From Liopterus haemorrhoidalis (Eukaryota > Arthropoda > Insecta > Coleoptera > Dytiscidae), in contig OZ020617.1 in NCBI GenBank assembly GCA_963971575.1, positions 25,568,700 to 25,632,699 on the forward strand: DNA of 64,000 nucleotides, given 5' to 3'. A program made the translations under genes and the position numbers. A model generated the notes under the pieces. The model made no database searches. It saw nothing but the letters and a program-made list of their open reading frames with translations, and was not told the DNA's origin. Positions 1 through 12,744 of this stretch are shown here, one piece after another; position 1 is the stretch's first letter, and each line of letters opens with the position of its first letter.

Positions 1-330
1 TAATTCAAATGAATGAGTACATCTTTGTTTTAAGTTTGTCGTACAGCTTTTACGTTGTATAACCTAAAAGAGAGACAATTGAAAATATTAACAATGGTAA
101 ATTGTTTTAATAGACCTTTATACCTTTTATTGTATATTTTAATATATATAATATCATTTTTGTCTTAAATATAAACTTATCATGTATTAAGCGAAGGACT
201 AAACGTGAAAACTAAGTGAACTTATGCAAAAACAGTTTTTCCATACAAAGTTAAATATACTATAACTTTGTTTTGGCGTAATATTTGTCGTTCTTATAAA
301 CACCGTTAGCAAAAACTCTCTATTATCTCC
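1..330. other. AT-rich DNA, nothing recognised
   Basis: No coding frame, terminal repeat or RNA-like fold was recognised here. Confidence 0.6.
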
Positions 331-668
331 CACGGTCCGTGTACTATGCGGTTGCCTCACTTCGGATGAGTGTGACATACTTCAGTATACCAAATACATA
401 GCCTTTATTGAGGTTGTTATGTTAAATAAAAGAATAAATCCTTGTTTGTTAACATAGTGCATGAGCATATTCATAAGATTTCACAAAAGGTTTTATTGAT
501 CTGAGCATCTGTTTGTAATAAACAGAACAGGAACAGATTATTGTGTTTTGTATTTATTATAAACCAGACTTCAATGATATAGCAAATTCCACAAACGCTG
601 TGTATTGAGCATACTGAAGTAAGTCTCCCTCACTCAAAGTAAGGCAACCGTACAGTCCATGAACCGTG
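331..668. mobile_element. Diverged MITE with about 60-bp inverted termini
   Basis: The left arm (331-395) and the reverse complement of the right arm (606-668) share the order CACGGT, GCGGTTGCC or ACGGTTGCC, TCACTT or TTACTT, GAGTG and ACTTCAGTAT. The arms are imperfect, so the copy is old. No transposase coding is visible in the roughly 210 bp between them. I could not find a clear target-site duplication, so the superfamily is unassigned. Confidence 0.6.
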
Positions 669-1739
669 ATTGTCCTCCAGGATTACATGGGTTTTTTCTA
701 AAATTAAAAACTTGTAAAGGCGAATGTTGCAAAACATTCAGTTTTAAGTAACAGTGTGTATTAAAACAAATGAGTAGTCTTATTTTTAAAACCCGTTCTT
801 GCATGAGTAAATGGTTCATTACCTATGCCCGGCTTAACTACATTATAGTTAGCTTCCCTGCAACCATTCAGGCATAATTTTATGATCAGATTTGCCATAT
901 TAAGTTCACTGAGGTCTAGACGTAAACCTGTTTACAAAAATCTTATAGTACAAACATTCTAATGGGTGGATTTCCCTGAAAATAAGTGAGGGGATGTAAG
1001 TTTGAGATAATTCTGTAATGCTTATACAAGATAATCACCCTAATTGTAAATTCTTCTTCTTCTTCTTCTTCTTTGGGCACTATAATTTATAAAGAGTCAT
1101 TTATTAAATATATACACACACTCATCAAAATGGTCCAAGGATATTCAATGAAATAGCCAATGAAATAAAGAGAAGTATATTCATTTGTTACCCCACAAAG
1201 ACCCCATCAATGACATGTAAATAGGGCCGCAACGTGTGTTTAAATCGTCCATATGCAAACATTCACAAAACCGCCCCACTAGAATCCAACTCAAATCGCG
1301 CAGGTATGCAAACTTTCTAGATTTGGACTCGACTCTAGCAAAGGGCGATCCCGTAAGTCCCTGCACACGGACGGATTTAGGACAAAAATTCTAAAAATAC
1401 AACTGAGTTGATTTTGATGATTTGAATAGCATGGTTAAAACTGTACACTAGATTTTTCATATTTAATAATTAGAAAGATTTTATTGATTTCATATTTAAT
1501 TGATTAAAAGCACACTACATTTACCAGTACAATTCTGCTCTACGCGTGATCTACTACCACTTGAGACAACACTATGGATTTCGAATCATTCAACTCATTC
1601 TATATGCTCCAGGGGATATAGAGGAGGTGGCGGAAAATTCCAGATGCCGCATATAGAATTATTCCATGCCCTAGGAGTGGGCAACCACTTTAAGCAACGA
1701 AGCCTGTCATAGTCCTGTTGGATCACGAAACCAGAGAGA
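669..1739. other. Non-coding DNA with a TTC microsatellite
   Basis: A (TTC)n tract of about seven units lies at 1051-1073. Two patches, about 1190-1375 and 1500-1740, are richer in G+C than their surroundings and carry short frames of 60-70 codons. I recognise no protein in them. They may be worn transposon pieces. Confidence 0.4.
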
Positions 1740-2085
1740 TGTTTGTAATCGAATTCTTGTGTCCAGCAGAGAAAAACATAACTCTAAATGAGGTCGTGAA
1801 AAGATGATGGTAGGTCGAAGTGGTTATCTAGGTTCGCGAGTTAATCCGTACCATTGACGAATGACTGGTTAAGATGTTGCAGAAGATATAATACTGGTAT
1901 TGTGGAGACACTTTAACCGATATCGAAAAATTACGCACCAGCTCACACTTTTCTTATAGTTCGGTAGTTTTTGACGAAAAACATTCTCGTTCCTCAAATA
2001 GTTTCTCCTGACTTTGTTTTGATTTCGTTAAAAGAAGTCGTTATCAAACGGCTTCAAACGATTCATGAGATAGAAAAATAAATAA
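1740..2085 (+). pseudogene. Decayed mariner transposase fragment
   Basis: Broken plus-strand frames contain pieces that match the mariner order: a V-A-E-D helix-turn-helix-like piece near 1875, then an F-L-T-K-N type segment near 1965 of the kind that precedes the last catalytic aspartate, then a C-terminal-like piece near 2040. Frames change repeatedly and the middle of the transposase is missing. The same order of pieces, with shared words such as GTTAATCCGTAC, ATGTTGCAGAAGA and CATTCTCGTT, occurs on the minus strand at 12,745-13,215. Both therefore look like copies of one internally deleted mariner family. It cannot encode an active enzyme. Confidence 0.5.
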
Positions 2086-2279
2086 ATAAATAAATAATAA
2101 TCAAATAATAATCAAACTAATTCAAAAGCTATTCCAAAAAGTGGATATACTTTCAGAAGTGAAGAAGATCGGCATCTTCTTCACACAGCGATGCCACAAA
2201 ACAGCAGTATTTTGAAGGTGATAACTTAAATGTAACATAATTTCTTATTAGCAATGTTTTACGTAACTAGTCCGTGAAT

Positions 2280-2470
2280 TTAATACTTAAAAATGAATAC
2301 CTGTTATATGGGCATAATAGGATAGGTCGAAGCATCACACTTGATTTTCATCGGTGCCGGAAGTCTAGAAACAGAACTTATTTTATCTGCCCTATGCTCC
2401 ATCACTTTCTATGATGTTAGAAATTTATAATTATTTCAGCATAAGATTAAATTCCTTGTTTTCGAATAAT
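2280..2470 (+). repeat. SINE tail fragment
   Basis: The stretch containing GTCTAGAAACAGAACTTATTT and a following CCCTATGCTCC (about 2365-2405) matches the 3' half of the SINE at 45,092-45,370 and a piece at 33,395-33,580. No tRNA-like head precedes it, so it is a truncated or worn copy. Confidence 0.4.
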
Positions 2471-3155
2471 CATATTGATTTTAAACGTATCTAGTGTGTA
2501 TTTGATTGAAAATGTAATAGAATAAAAGTTTACTGTTTCAGCTTATCTCACATATCCATTCACGGATTGTTCTTATATTCTTTCGTACGCCACTGGTATT
2601 GTCGATTATACTGGCGCATTACGTGGCGGATTTAAGGAAGGCTTTAACATTTGAGACAATTTTCTGAGTACGGCCAATTGGTCTTGACTGCCCTAATAAT
2701 ATAGACGGAATTGAGGTGTTTGGATTGATCCTCTTGTGGTCTAGTGCTTCTCTTCACACGAGTTCGGATTTCAATTGACCGTGTTCTATTTCTGTACTAA
2801 CATATCCACTACAAAATTGAAACGGATTTAACTTAATGGAAATTGTCTACCTCTTTAAATTACTTGAGATATTTGGGTTAATGATCAAATTATTCGGAGA
2901 AGAAAGTGTTAAGAGGAAAGGATCAGCGCCCGCGTCTGGATTAGATACGTCGCTTGAAAGAAATGGTAGGAGCGTCAGACTTTAAATTAAAATTTTCTCC
3001 AGTTCACTTTTCATATTTTCATGCAATTTCACCGATCATTCATTAGTTATGAATAAATAAATAAAATAAAATAATCACGATGATAATTAGAATTCTAATT
3101 ATGAATAGAATTTTAAGTAGAAATTAAAATAATAAAAAAATACATATATAGTATG
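2471..3155. other. Non-coding DNA, nothing recognised
   Basis: I found no open frame above background and no terminal repeats. TACGCCACTGG at about 2585 resembles the end of a hAT MITE, but no partner end was found. Confidence 0.5.
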
Positions 3156-3156
3156 C

Positions 3157-3239
3157 AGCTACCTTGGCTGCGTGGTAAAAACTTTACCTACGGAGCACAG
3201 GTATGCTGGTTCAATTCCTATTCTGCTTGAAAATTTAAA
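3157..3239 (+). repeat. tRNA-derived SINE head
   Basis: RNA polymerase III promoter-like boxes are visible. The A box TGGCTGCGTGG (3165-3175) differs from TRGYNNARNNG at one position, and the B box GGTTCAATTCC (3208-3218) differs from GGTTCGANTCC at one position. The head is like that of the SINE at 45,092. It stops where the retrotransposon at 3240 begins, so the two elements are joined head to body. Confidence 0.6.
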
Positions 3240-5014
3240 GTAAGAGCTAATGGTGCATTATCAGAAGAAAAGGTTCAAGAAAACGGTGTACCTCAGGGAG
3301 CAATTCTCAGCGCGACACATTTTCTGCTTGCAATTAACACAATAGCAAAACATATAAAAAGACCGTAAAAATATCACTCTATGCGGACGACCTTGTAATC
3401 TACTGCAGAGGAAAGAATTTAAACATTATCAGAATTATTTTACAAGAAGCTATCGAACAGTTAGAATTATGGTCACAAGAAACAGGATTTAATTTTGCAT
3501 CACAAAAAACTAATGCTGTCCACTTCTCTAGACTAAGAAAAAACAACGAAGCTCCACGACTAATATTAAATGGTAACACAATAACATACGCAAATAATAT
3601 TTAATTCCTAGGGATAATTTTAGACATAAAATTAACGTGGTTGCCATATATTATGCAACTGGAAACAAACTGTAACATAAAATTAAATATAATGAGAACC
3701 ACAGGGCACTATGAATGGGGTGCAGACAGAGACACACTACTAACTCTATATAAAAGTCTCATTCGATAAAAAATAGAATACGGCAGTACAGTATACTCAA
3801 CAGCAAAAAAAAACCACGTTAAAAATGTTAGACCCAGTACACAATGCAGCCATAAGAATAGCAATAGGCGCCTTCAGATCTAGTCCAATAGCGAGTATAC
3901 TCAATGAAGCCGGAGAACCAACCCTAGAAGAAAGAAGAGCCCAACTGCTCCTAGCATACGCTACAAAACTAGCCACCAAACCCAGTCATGCAACATTTTC
4001 TCACTTAATCCCATCACTGTCTTATCAAAATATCAGAACGGAATCCCTAACACCACTACAGAAAAACATATATCAATTAGCCAATAATTTAAATCTTAAC
4101 CTGACCAATATCCAGCAAAATACTTACAATTCCAAACCCCCCTGGACTCTCACGAAACCTACAGTCAACCTAAAACTAACAGATCTACCGAAAGTCAACA
4201 CAACGAACGCACTATATCGAGGAAGCTTCAGCATATTCCAAGAAGAACATGAAGATTACAAGTTATACTATACCGATCGCTCCAAATCAAATGGCACATG
4301 TCGGGCAGCCGTAATCAATGGAGATGAAGAATTCGTATACCTGCTACAACAAGATTCCAGCATATATCAAGCAGAAGCAATTGCAATAAAAAAGGACCTC
4401 GAAATAAGTGAAAACAGCCCAGAAAGGAAGATTGTAATTTGCAGTGATTCACTTGGAGTACTCCAAGCCACACCAGCACTTTACAGTATAACAACAATCA
4501 TACAACAAATCCAAGAAAAATACCATCATCTAAAGACTACAGAAAACAAACGCATCATCCTCACTTGGGTACCTGGCCACGTTAATATACCAGGAAACGA
4601 AACAACAGATAAAGCCGCTCGCGAGACAGAAGAGGCACAACAAATAAATCTGAAATCCACAGCCGATGAGAAGAAACAACACATCAAATACTTCCTCAAA
4701 TCACAACGACAGACAAAATGAACAAACATTGACAATAACAAATTACGACTGATTAAAGACGACATCAAGACATGGTACAACGGGAGAAACAGAAAGGAAC
4801 AGACTACAATAGCCAGACTAAGAATAGGACACACTAGACTGACACATGGACATGTAATGACAGGAGAAAATGCTAAAATTTGTGACACATATATGGAACC
4901 ACTGACCGCCAAACATATAGTAACAGACTGCCAGTTATACGGAGCGACAAGGACAAAATATAACATACATACTGACATTAAACAAGCGTTAAAAATGACC
5001 CAACAACATTTGTA
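3240..5014 (+). pseudogene. Broken reverse transcriptase-RNase H polyprotein
   Basis: The encoded enzyme copied element RNA into DNA at chromosomal nicks. Visible parts in order are G-V-P-Q-G at about 3288, the catalytic Y-A-D-D at 3380-3391, and F-L-G-I at about 3604. RNase H then appears in the open frame 3825-4721, with a T-D-R-S-K segment at the first acidic site (D-G-S-K is usual, so G is changed to R), a glutamate in Y-Q-A-E-A, C-S-D-S, and W-V-P-G-H followed by G-N-E-x-x-D. Damage: a frameshift near 3360, stops near 3602 and 3768, a frameshift near an A-run at 3810-3830, and a TGA at 4719-4721. The same frame then reads on, with R-L-R-I-G-H-T-R-L-T-H-G-H and a Cys/His cluster, to about 5014. 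The 298-codon frame is only the surviving piece and is not a host gene. Confidence 0.88.
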
Positions 5015-5240
5015 AACCTTTTAAAATACCTGCAAAACACAACTACTAGGACAAATTTAACTGGACCACTTAATAATATACAATAAATTCAAATATGTAA
5101 TATACCTAGATTAAGCAAATGAAATGTCATATATTTATATATTATACCAATTTTATGTAAACTATGTATTTTGAGATAAGACGCTAATAACCTATGGTGT
5201 TGAAGCGTCTCTAAATAAATATAATAAAAAAAAAAAAACA
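3240..5240 (+). mobile_element. 5'-truncated non-LTR retrotransposon with RNase H
   Basis: This is the 3' two kilobases of a LINE ending in a poly(A) tail (about 5226-5239). It begins inside the reverse transcriptase domain and runs through RNase H, a C-terminal Cys/His-type segment and a 3' UTR ending TTGAAGCGTCTCTAAATAAA. The RNase H domain places it in the I/R1/LOA/Jockey-like assemblage. The exact clade needs a tree. The 5' break abuts a SINE head. No clear target-site duplication was found. Confidence 0.88.
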
Positions 5241-6454
5241 TATATCATGAAATAAAAATGAAATAAATAAAAATACGCTAACATAATTTGTAGTGAAATT
5301 CTCGGTTAAATTGATAAATGGTTTAGCTACAGTACGCCACTGTAATGTCGTCCGTGAGATGTCAAGCTTTAGATCTAGCCTAACAGAAAGTGGCAAATCT
5401 TGTTCGATGCACGCCAGTTGTAAATGGTCTGAGTTTGAGGAGGAACGTGGAAAGCACAAGAGTGGTTAGCCATGTTTAAATCTCTCTCTACCGTTCGATG
5501 TTCGAATTCGCAACCTCTAAAGTAGTTTATGATATTACAGGATTTGTTTATCGGATACCAAAATGTTGTCAATGAAGAGCTTTATAATGATTTATATGAC
5601 CATAACGGGAAATCATTTTTCTGGATTTATAAAAAATAAGAACATATATAAAAAAATATTTCCGGGGTTTTACTTCAAATTTTTGTTGATAGCTGTTTGC
5701 CCAAAAACTCGGAGAGTTTGCAATAAAAAGTTTGATTTATTTGAGCCGAGCGTCCAAATATAAAGCATTAATAAGGATGGCAAGAGGATGAGGATTTTAA
5801 AATAGAATATAAGTTCTTTTTTATCCTTGTGCTTTTATTAACTTTATTCGACATCATGTGATAAAATAGGGTTACAAAAACCAAGGATAATAATTTAAGG
5901 TTTTCAAATTATGTTACTACAAAGATTTGTCAGAATTTAATTAAATTATAAGACATCATCACATATTTACTTCATTCTTTAATAACGCAAATTTGGTTTT
6001 AAAAACATTTATGTTGGCGTAGAATCACAAAATTCTTCGAATATGCTGAACACTTCTATTAATATAATTACTATAGAAGTTTGTATCTTACTCATTAATT
6101 TCATATTTAAACATGACGGACGTACATATTTTACATAATTATGCGAATAGTCTTAAAATTACTTTTACCTTTGCATAATTCATCCTTATGTGTAAGGATA
6201 GTTTTTATTGATTTTACACATAAATATAACGATTACAATGATACAGATTTTTTAAATCATGGGAAAATAGAATAACCGAACCCAGAAAAATGAAACTACC
6301 TTACTGGATATGGAAAATCCGGTCCAAAAGGGCTCGTCTGCATTCGGTGCACTCACCCGTGCCCCTGAGGGTACATTTAGTTCGTTTCAACCCCTAAAAA
6401 TATTAAAATATCTATAATCGTGATTTACCCCCCCCCTCATCCTATTCTATGACC
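5241..6454. other. Non-coding DNA with short diverged repeats
   Basis: No coding frame was recognised. The piece at about 6275-6330 (CCCAGAAAAATGAAACTACC onward) resembles 7095-7145 and, more weakly, 7225-7255, which suggests pieces of one worn repeat. Confidence 0.4.
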
Positions 6455-6505
6455 GCGCAAATAGCCTTTGTTGCTGTGCGCCAAAATTTTGAACTAACTA
6501 ACTAT
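6455..6505. repeat. Dispersed inverted repeat, arm 1
   Basis: The stretch from CGCAAATAGC through TTGTTGCTGTGCGCCAAAA to ACTAACTAACTA is found in reverse complement at 17,935-17,985 with a few mismatches. It belongs to an unidentified dispersed repeat. Confidence 0.65.
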
Positions 6506-6645
6506 TCTGCGACCAGAGCAAAATTATAAAAAAAGAAAGATAAAACCACAAGTTTAAAAACATTCTTTTTGAAAAAACCTACTATTCATTCAAGGAACTC
6601 TTCAATGACAAAATTGTATATACTATTTAATTAATAGTCTATATC

Positions 6646-6905
6646 CAGGGGTGGGCAAATCTTTTGGCTGTCGGGCCATACTGCGGATGAAAATTTGACC
6701 ACGGGCCAAAAAAAAAAAAAAAATTGGTTTCTAGTTTAAATATTGTTTTTGTTATTTTATAAATTTTAAAAGTAATATTTTTAAACCAAAACGTGTATTT
6801 ATTATGAAATTTAAAGGAACAAATTGAAAAGAAAATTGGAAAGAATGTATATTTGAAAGAATATTGGACAGACAGTAAAAAAATGCCATTTGCCCAGGCC
6901 TGTTC
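6646..6905. mobile_element. Decayed hAT-type MITE
   Basis: The left end CAGGGGTGGGCAAAT is followed by the GGGCCA...GGGCCA composition typical of these elements. The right end near 6894-6905 (TTTGCCCAGGCCTG) is a mutated complement of the left. The flanks TCTATAT and TTCTACAT are similar but not identical, so the target duplication has decayed. There is no coding content. Confidence 0.5.
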
Positions 6906-7000
6906 TACATAATACTTTTAAATTATTTTCTGTGTACTAATTACATTCTGTTGACTTGTACCTTTTTAAAGTTTAATAAAGATTATTATTATTATTATTC
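6906..7000 (+). repeat. Possible LINE 3' tail with an ATT repeat
   Basis: GTTTAATAAAGATTATTATT at about 6971-6990, continuing as (ATT)n, resembles the 3' terminus of insect non-LTR elements that end in a short tandem repeat. No coding sequence is preserved upstream. Confidence 0.3.
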
Positions 7001-10000
7001 TTAATATTATATAAACACAATTTACTACATATGCGGTTTGATTTGCGAAAATCCATCGGGATGAAAAAATCGCAAAAAAAAACGAAATTGCGAAGCCCAG
7101 GAAAAATTGAACTACCTGTAAACGGTAGGGAAAATTCGGTAAAATTGTAGTCAGCCATCTTTGGCGGACTCCCCGTAAAAAATCGAGATATGGTAAGAAT
7201 CGTATATCCCAGGAAATTCAAAACTATTCCAAAGCGGTAGGGAAAATCAGGAAAAAAAAGTATTCTACGACTTTCTGCGGCCTTCCCTCTATTTTATTTT
7301 TTTTATTTTTTTTATTTTTATTCTATTCGGGGAATAAAACGGAGACAAGTCTCCTACAAATTCCCACACATTACAAAATTATTATTATTAACGTTCGTTT
7401 ACTTTGTAGAAATACTTTAATTTCTTATTTTAAATACTAAAATAAGGTTCAACGTATAAATGAAATATTTCTCTAGTATGACTCGGTCACATAAATGCGT
7501 AACGCCATTTCAAGTAATATGTACACAAGGAATGGCATATACAAGGTTTTAAGTGAAGCTTTCCATCGCGCATGCTGTTAGCGGGATAATTCAGGGTGTG
7601 AACGTTTTATAATATCCACGGCATTAATTCTGTTAGGAATGTCAACATAACAAGAAGCTACGTACAGGCCGTATATCAAATACTCTGTATAATCACGTAA
7701 GCAGATATCGAGAACGCGAAACACACCTAAGTAATATAGTGTTATATGTTATATATGATGTAGTAATACGAATTGCATTGGATATATTAATTAAGCACTA
7801 ATGATCTAAAATAGCAATTAATTAACAGTGAGGTCAGTGCCCACGACCGCTAATAACTTGGAATCAACCCGGATGTGCAAACTATATTTGCTGGCGCTTG
7901 TTGTAGAAGCGAGGAGCTGGTAATTTCCTGTCAGCTCGTGTAAGATATGTTATTCGTTCAACTGAGATGATCTCCAATAAGTACTCTTCTTCGTTTCCAG
8001 CAACTTGCCGCGATAACGTTACATTTCATTTCGATTATTACTTCCGAACTTTAAAATTCAATTTAGTTTACTTCTTCCTACACTTTATAACATACTGTTT
8101 ATAATAAGCGATTTCTACTTCGCTAATTTTATAAATGCATTTTTGCACATTTTTCATTTTAGAACAGTGTTTTCAAATTAAGTAGCCATAATACGTGCCA
8201 GGACACGGGTACCTGGGAAGTGATCATAGAATCTTCAGGCTCAAGTTTATTAGAAATTTGTCATTTTTCAAGATTTTATTAAAATGTATTAATGAATATT
8301 CATAAAACTATTAGATTTTTTGTTGTTTATAGTAACTCAAGTTACAACGTACGAAACTCGAAAAAATTCAAAATGCAAACAACTTTTTGCTTCTAATCGC
8401 TTAACTAAAAATCAGCTGTAGTCACCACAATAAAATTACCACAAAAGCTACCATCACCACAAAGTACTTAAATAAAATACTTTCTAACGGAAAAATTATT
8501 ATTGAAAACCAATGTGTGGTTATTAGATGTGATAAATGTGCCCTGTTTACAAAACTGATTACAACTTTGCAAATTGCATTTTTTTTAAAATGAAATTTGA
8601 AAAAAAAAATGTACATAGTGATCCGGAGGTCTATATGAACTATGTTTTCTTTAACCACCCAAGATAATATAATTTCTTGAGAAATTCAATCTTGTGCGTT
8701 TGTACTAGTAGTGTTGTCCAATTAAATAGTGGAGCTAGCTTATACGCTGCACATCAACTTAATAATCTTTATTAATGGAATAGATATTTTTAATATCACA
8801 GCGATATAATAGGTTAGAACAAAATGTGACGTAAGAAGATCATGGCTAGTGCCATATTACAATTTTCCAACACTTAAAACTTGTTTTAAAGCGTAATAGG
8901 ATAAGAACACTACACTCAATAAGTCTCCGGCCTGACATACCATATATATGACAACATTGTTGACAGACCCATATGATTTCTGGATAGTACCAACCTTCAA
9001 ACGATACGGGAGAAAATTTCATGACATTCTGACTCAACTATTACTGATTGGTATGCTGAATTTAAATTAATTAATTAATTTTAATTTTTTTAATTTTAGG
9101 AGCGTTGGAATGAATGTATCACTCCTGAAGGAAAGTATGTTGATGAATAAAGTCGAATTACTAAAAAAAAAAATTGTTTTTCTTAGTTAGACCGGGTCGT
9201 ACTGATTTTTAATTTTTAAGTTTGTGTTAATTCTTATGTTATAATGTAATACTTTTTATATATTATTTTAATTTCTGAAACTTCCTACCTTACAAAAATA
9301 TACTTGTAAAATAATAGCATGTTGAAATGTTTATCTTATGCAAAACAGTTGCTGGAACATTTATTAGGCATTCCAAATTCTCGCTATCTGCTTCTTGATT
9401 ATACATTACATATAATCATACAGCGGTGTTGTTTTGTTGACATTTGTAACAGAATTAATACGTTACAAATTATAAATCGTTCGCACCAGTACGTGTACCG
9501 TGTACTTGTTCGGGTAGGATCTGTTGGATGTACGTATATGTCACTGATGTCTAGCTTCTCGACCTGGTTGCTCACCCCTGCATAAACGCTTGTATAAGCT
9601 GTGTATATTTGATAGTAGATATTTGTTTAATGACTCATTCTGGAGTATATCTAGATGTGATCTCTCATCCGTATAAATAATGTGATGAATATAAACGCGC
9701 CCTCTCGTTTTGAGATGTTTCTCTTTCGAATATGTTAGTAATCAGATCAAAGACTTTGGAGTAAAACAGGTTTTAAAAATGAGACACATTTGATGCTTCC
9801 CTGCTCCATAAATTTATAATGCTTTTAGTTTAGTATCAGTGTGGTATTTGTGTAGGCATATACTGTTAAATAATCTTATTTTAGGGTCGAGATCTTAAAT
9901 ATATAAGGGAAGTTACGACGTTTTTTTTTTGACGGATTGTTTTTACTATTAATTTTATTTATGAAAAATTGACATGTAATATGCCTTAACTTGTGCTTAT

Positions 10001-10039
10001 CTAATTTGTTCTCTACGCACATATATCTATTTTTATATC
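7001..10039. other. AT-rich non-coding DNA
   Basis: I recognise nothing that codes here. 7095-7255 carries worn repeat pieces related to 6275-6330. A strong polypyrimidine-CAG acceptor-like site ends near 8000 (TTCTTCGTTTCCAG), but the sequence after it has no good donor in an open frame. Short frames at 9319-9585 and 9876-10,280 resemble no family known to me. Confidence 0.5.
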
Positions 10040-10862
10040 TACTATCTAAGATGGACATTGGGTTTAGATAGCCATACACCAGGTTATATTGTCTTAGAGA
10101 AAACAAAACGAGAAAAAAATCGAATACTGACTGGAAAAAGAGCGATAATATATGAAGAAAAGATAATGATGTCAGGAAATGAAATACTCGGAGCATGCTG
10201 GAAGGAGAAGGAAGAGGGAACAGATAAAACCAAATGGAGCAAGAAGAGACGAAACTATTTTGAAAGAAATGGGTACTCACCGGAAGAAATAAGAAGAAAA
10301 AAGAGAAACCGATAATGGTCTATGGAAATAATCATCCGAAGAGACACGGACGTACAAACACAAGAACAGCGAAATAGAATAGAAAGATCGCGGTACAACA
10401 ACAAATACCAAGATATCTTGACGACAGAAGCCTTCAGATACCTAACTGAACCCAGCAAACAACATAAACTGGTTGCTAGGTTCAGATGCGGAAATGAAGA
10501 GAGAGCAAATTGCTACTGGAGGGACGAGCAATAAAAAGCATGCAGATAGTGTCAGGAAGAAATTGAAACAATTGACCATTTAAGGGAATGTATAGAACTG
10601 CAGGAAGAAAGTAGGAGCAGAAAAGAAATTCTGGACGACACCGGAAAGGGAAGGGACTGGATGTACAAGGTTCTAGCGGCCAGAAGTCCAATTTAGCAAA
10701 GTGGGTGTAATGTTAAATGTTATGTTATGTTAAATTGAACACACTTGTTATTGTTATTATTATTATTATTATTTTTATTAATATTAATATAAATGTAAAT
10801 GAAAATGTAGATTTTAAAGCTGGCAGGCAAAAAATAAATAAATACTACTACTACTACTACTA
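10040..10862 (+). mobile_element. 3' end of a non-LTR retrotransposon
   Basis: A 5'-truncated LINE. Its coding remains end at about 10,696, followed by a 3' UTR with an ATT-rich tract, an A-rich AATAAATAAAT stretch and a short (TAC)n run at about 10,846-10,862. Only the C-terminal part of the reverse transcriptase polyprotein survives. Confidence 0.7.
10055..10696 (+). pseudogene. C-terminal part of non-LTR reverse transcriptase
   Basis: The plus-strand frames contain the succession P-G-Y-I-V-L-E-x-T-K near 10,077, a basic E-R-N-G-Y-S-P-E-E segment near 10,260, then R-S-R-Y-N-x-x-Y near 10,386 and the signature R-F-R-C-G-N-E-E-R near 10,480. After it come a CR-CQEE type Cys pair and H-L-R-E-C near 10,580. 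I know this order from the C-terminal end of R1/Jockey-like polyproteins, which are abundant in ants and bees. Stops at about 10,312 and 10,532 break it. Four overlapping short frames are parts or shadows of this one remnant. Confidence 0.7.
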
Positions 10863-12744
10863 TATCTACTTTTGTTCTCTACACCCATTGGTGGGCAATA
10901 ATCTTTTATTTTATTTGTTATCCTCGTTAAAGTACTGTTACCACATTATGGCCCGGTATAGAGTAGGAACAAATGTACCACATTTCAAAATTTTACAAAA
11001 ATGTTTATAACTTCAAAATAACAAATATTTGAAAAAAAATTGTAATGAAAACTTTTTATGCAGTAATCATTTCATAATTAATATATTAGTTATCTTGCAC
11101 CATCTGAAATAGGTTTTAATGAAAATCAATTGCACAAATAGATTTTCGTGATTGATTATTTTAAATATGAATAATAATATTTGAGAAATAATAATATCTC
11201 AAATCGATAACAGTGTGTAAAAAATATGCTAAAACTTCTCGATAAGAAATATCAACATTAGCATATATAATTATAACACATAATATTAGGTTGCCGGCAT
11301 TTTGTGTAGAGTAGGTAAAAAACCTATTTACGGAATCCCATAATGTGTTAAGAACACAGCTAAAATATAATAAAGGGTGCAGTACATACTTTCTTTTTCT
11401 TTGCAACTTGGGTTAACTAGTACGTTTAATCTTTTTAACAACCTTTTCTTGTTATATAATGTTTTGCTCTAAATATTGAAATACTATACACCAAGGACTG
11501 GTACTATGTGGCCCGCGGTTAGTATTCATTTGCCGAGTGGCCTGCCAATATTAAAATATAATGTTTACTTTTCGTATCCAGTTTAACACAATATTTTAAG
11601 GACAAAATAACCCCGGATACCAAAATAGAAACTAGAAAAATAAATAAATAAATATCCTTATGGACCTACACAATATTACACCATATTTCATCAACAAAAT
11701 AAAACATGATGACGTCATGCCAACTCAGCATGGACACATCTATTTCTAATATTTCACTTACGTATAATGTAACATCTATATTTTTAAAGAAGCTTAAGCC
11801 ATACCGCTTTACGTATTTTAAATAAATATAAATAGATTTGCCGACCCCTCCTATAGGCAGTCACATATTTTTTGAACGGCATTGATATTTGCACTCAGGT
11901 ATGTAAAATTTTCGGTTGGTCTGTTTTTATTCATTTTTAACGGTTTACTTAAAATTAAACTTTTAATTGCAACATGTAAACGATTAATAGAAGTTCATCA
12001 ACAGTTCACAAAGTTCAATTTTTTTACAACTTTGCATGAATTCATGAGAAGTTACCGACACTATAAATTAACTAATTGACGTATAAAAACTTATATTCAA
12101 CGATGAATGGAAGACTTAGTGTAATAAAATATTTTTTTATTTGTTTTATTCGTAATAAAAGAGTTTTTGAAACACAATGCATGAAGTTGTATATTTTCCT
12201 TTGGATTGCAATAAAGTTGTATTTTAAAACTAAGTACGTTCGTAAGCGAGCTCATGTGCATAGTAAGTTTATGTAGATTAGTATTTATGCAAACGATGCC
12301 CCGCATTTCTGTCCTTGCAAGGCATGGGAATGCGACCAGAGATAAGACGACTCAAATCTACATAGCTGCACCGCACACTGCAAACCTCGCTTGTTATCAT
12401 AAGCGCTTCCTCATCTTCCATTTCGTACTATCTCTTTTTGTTTTACTTCATTAGGTTTGCGGGTTTCTTATATCTATTTAATTACCAACTACAGAGAAGT
12501 TGCCATTTAATTTTATAAAAATGCTAGTGGGTAAGAAAATTTTTTAAATTAAATGTTTTATTTAGTTTTGTTCAATTTTCTATAGAAATACATCCTAAAA
12601 ATGCCTAGAGAGAGCATTTTAGAACTGTTGAATAATAATGAAATTAATTAATACTATCAACTATTGACTATTAATTCAATTAAACGACTTATTTTTCTAC
12701 ACACAACTACAGCCTGTGTTAGTAAAAATCGTAAAGATTTCAGG
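10863..12744. other. AT-rich non-coding DNA
   Basis: No gene was recognised. A hAT-like GC-rich scrap (TGGCCCGCGG) lies near 11,510 without a matching second end. CACTCAGGTATGT near 11,894 is a weak fused acceptor-donor motif. Short frames at 11,882-12,454 have AT-driven composition and no family resemblance. Confidence 0.5.

Noticed and set aside
4526..4978. 150-codon minus-strand frame
   Set aside because: It is the antisense of the RNase H part of the LINE and is a shadow.
9876..10280. 134-codon minus-strand frame
   Set aside because: It overlaps the plus-strand LINE remnant in antisense and has no motif.
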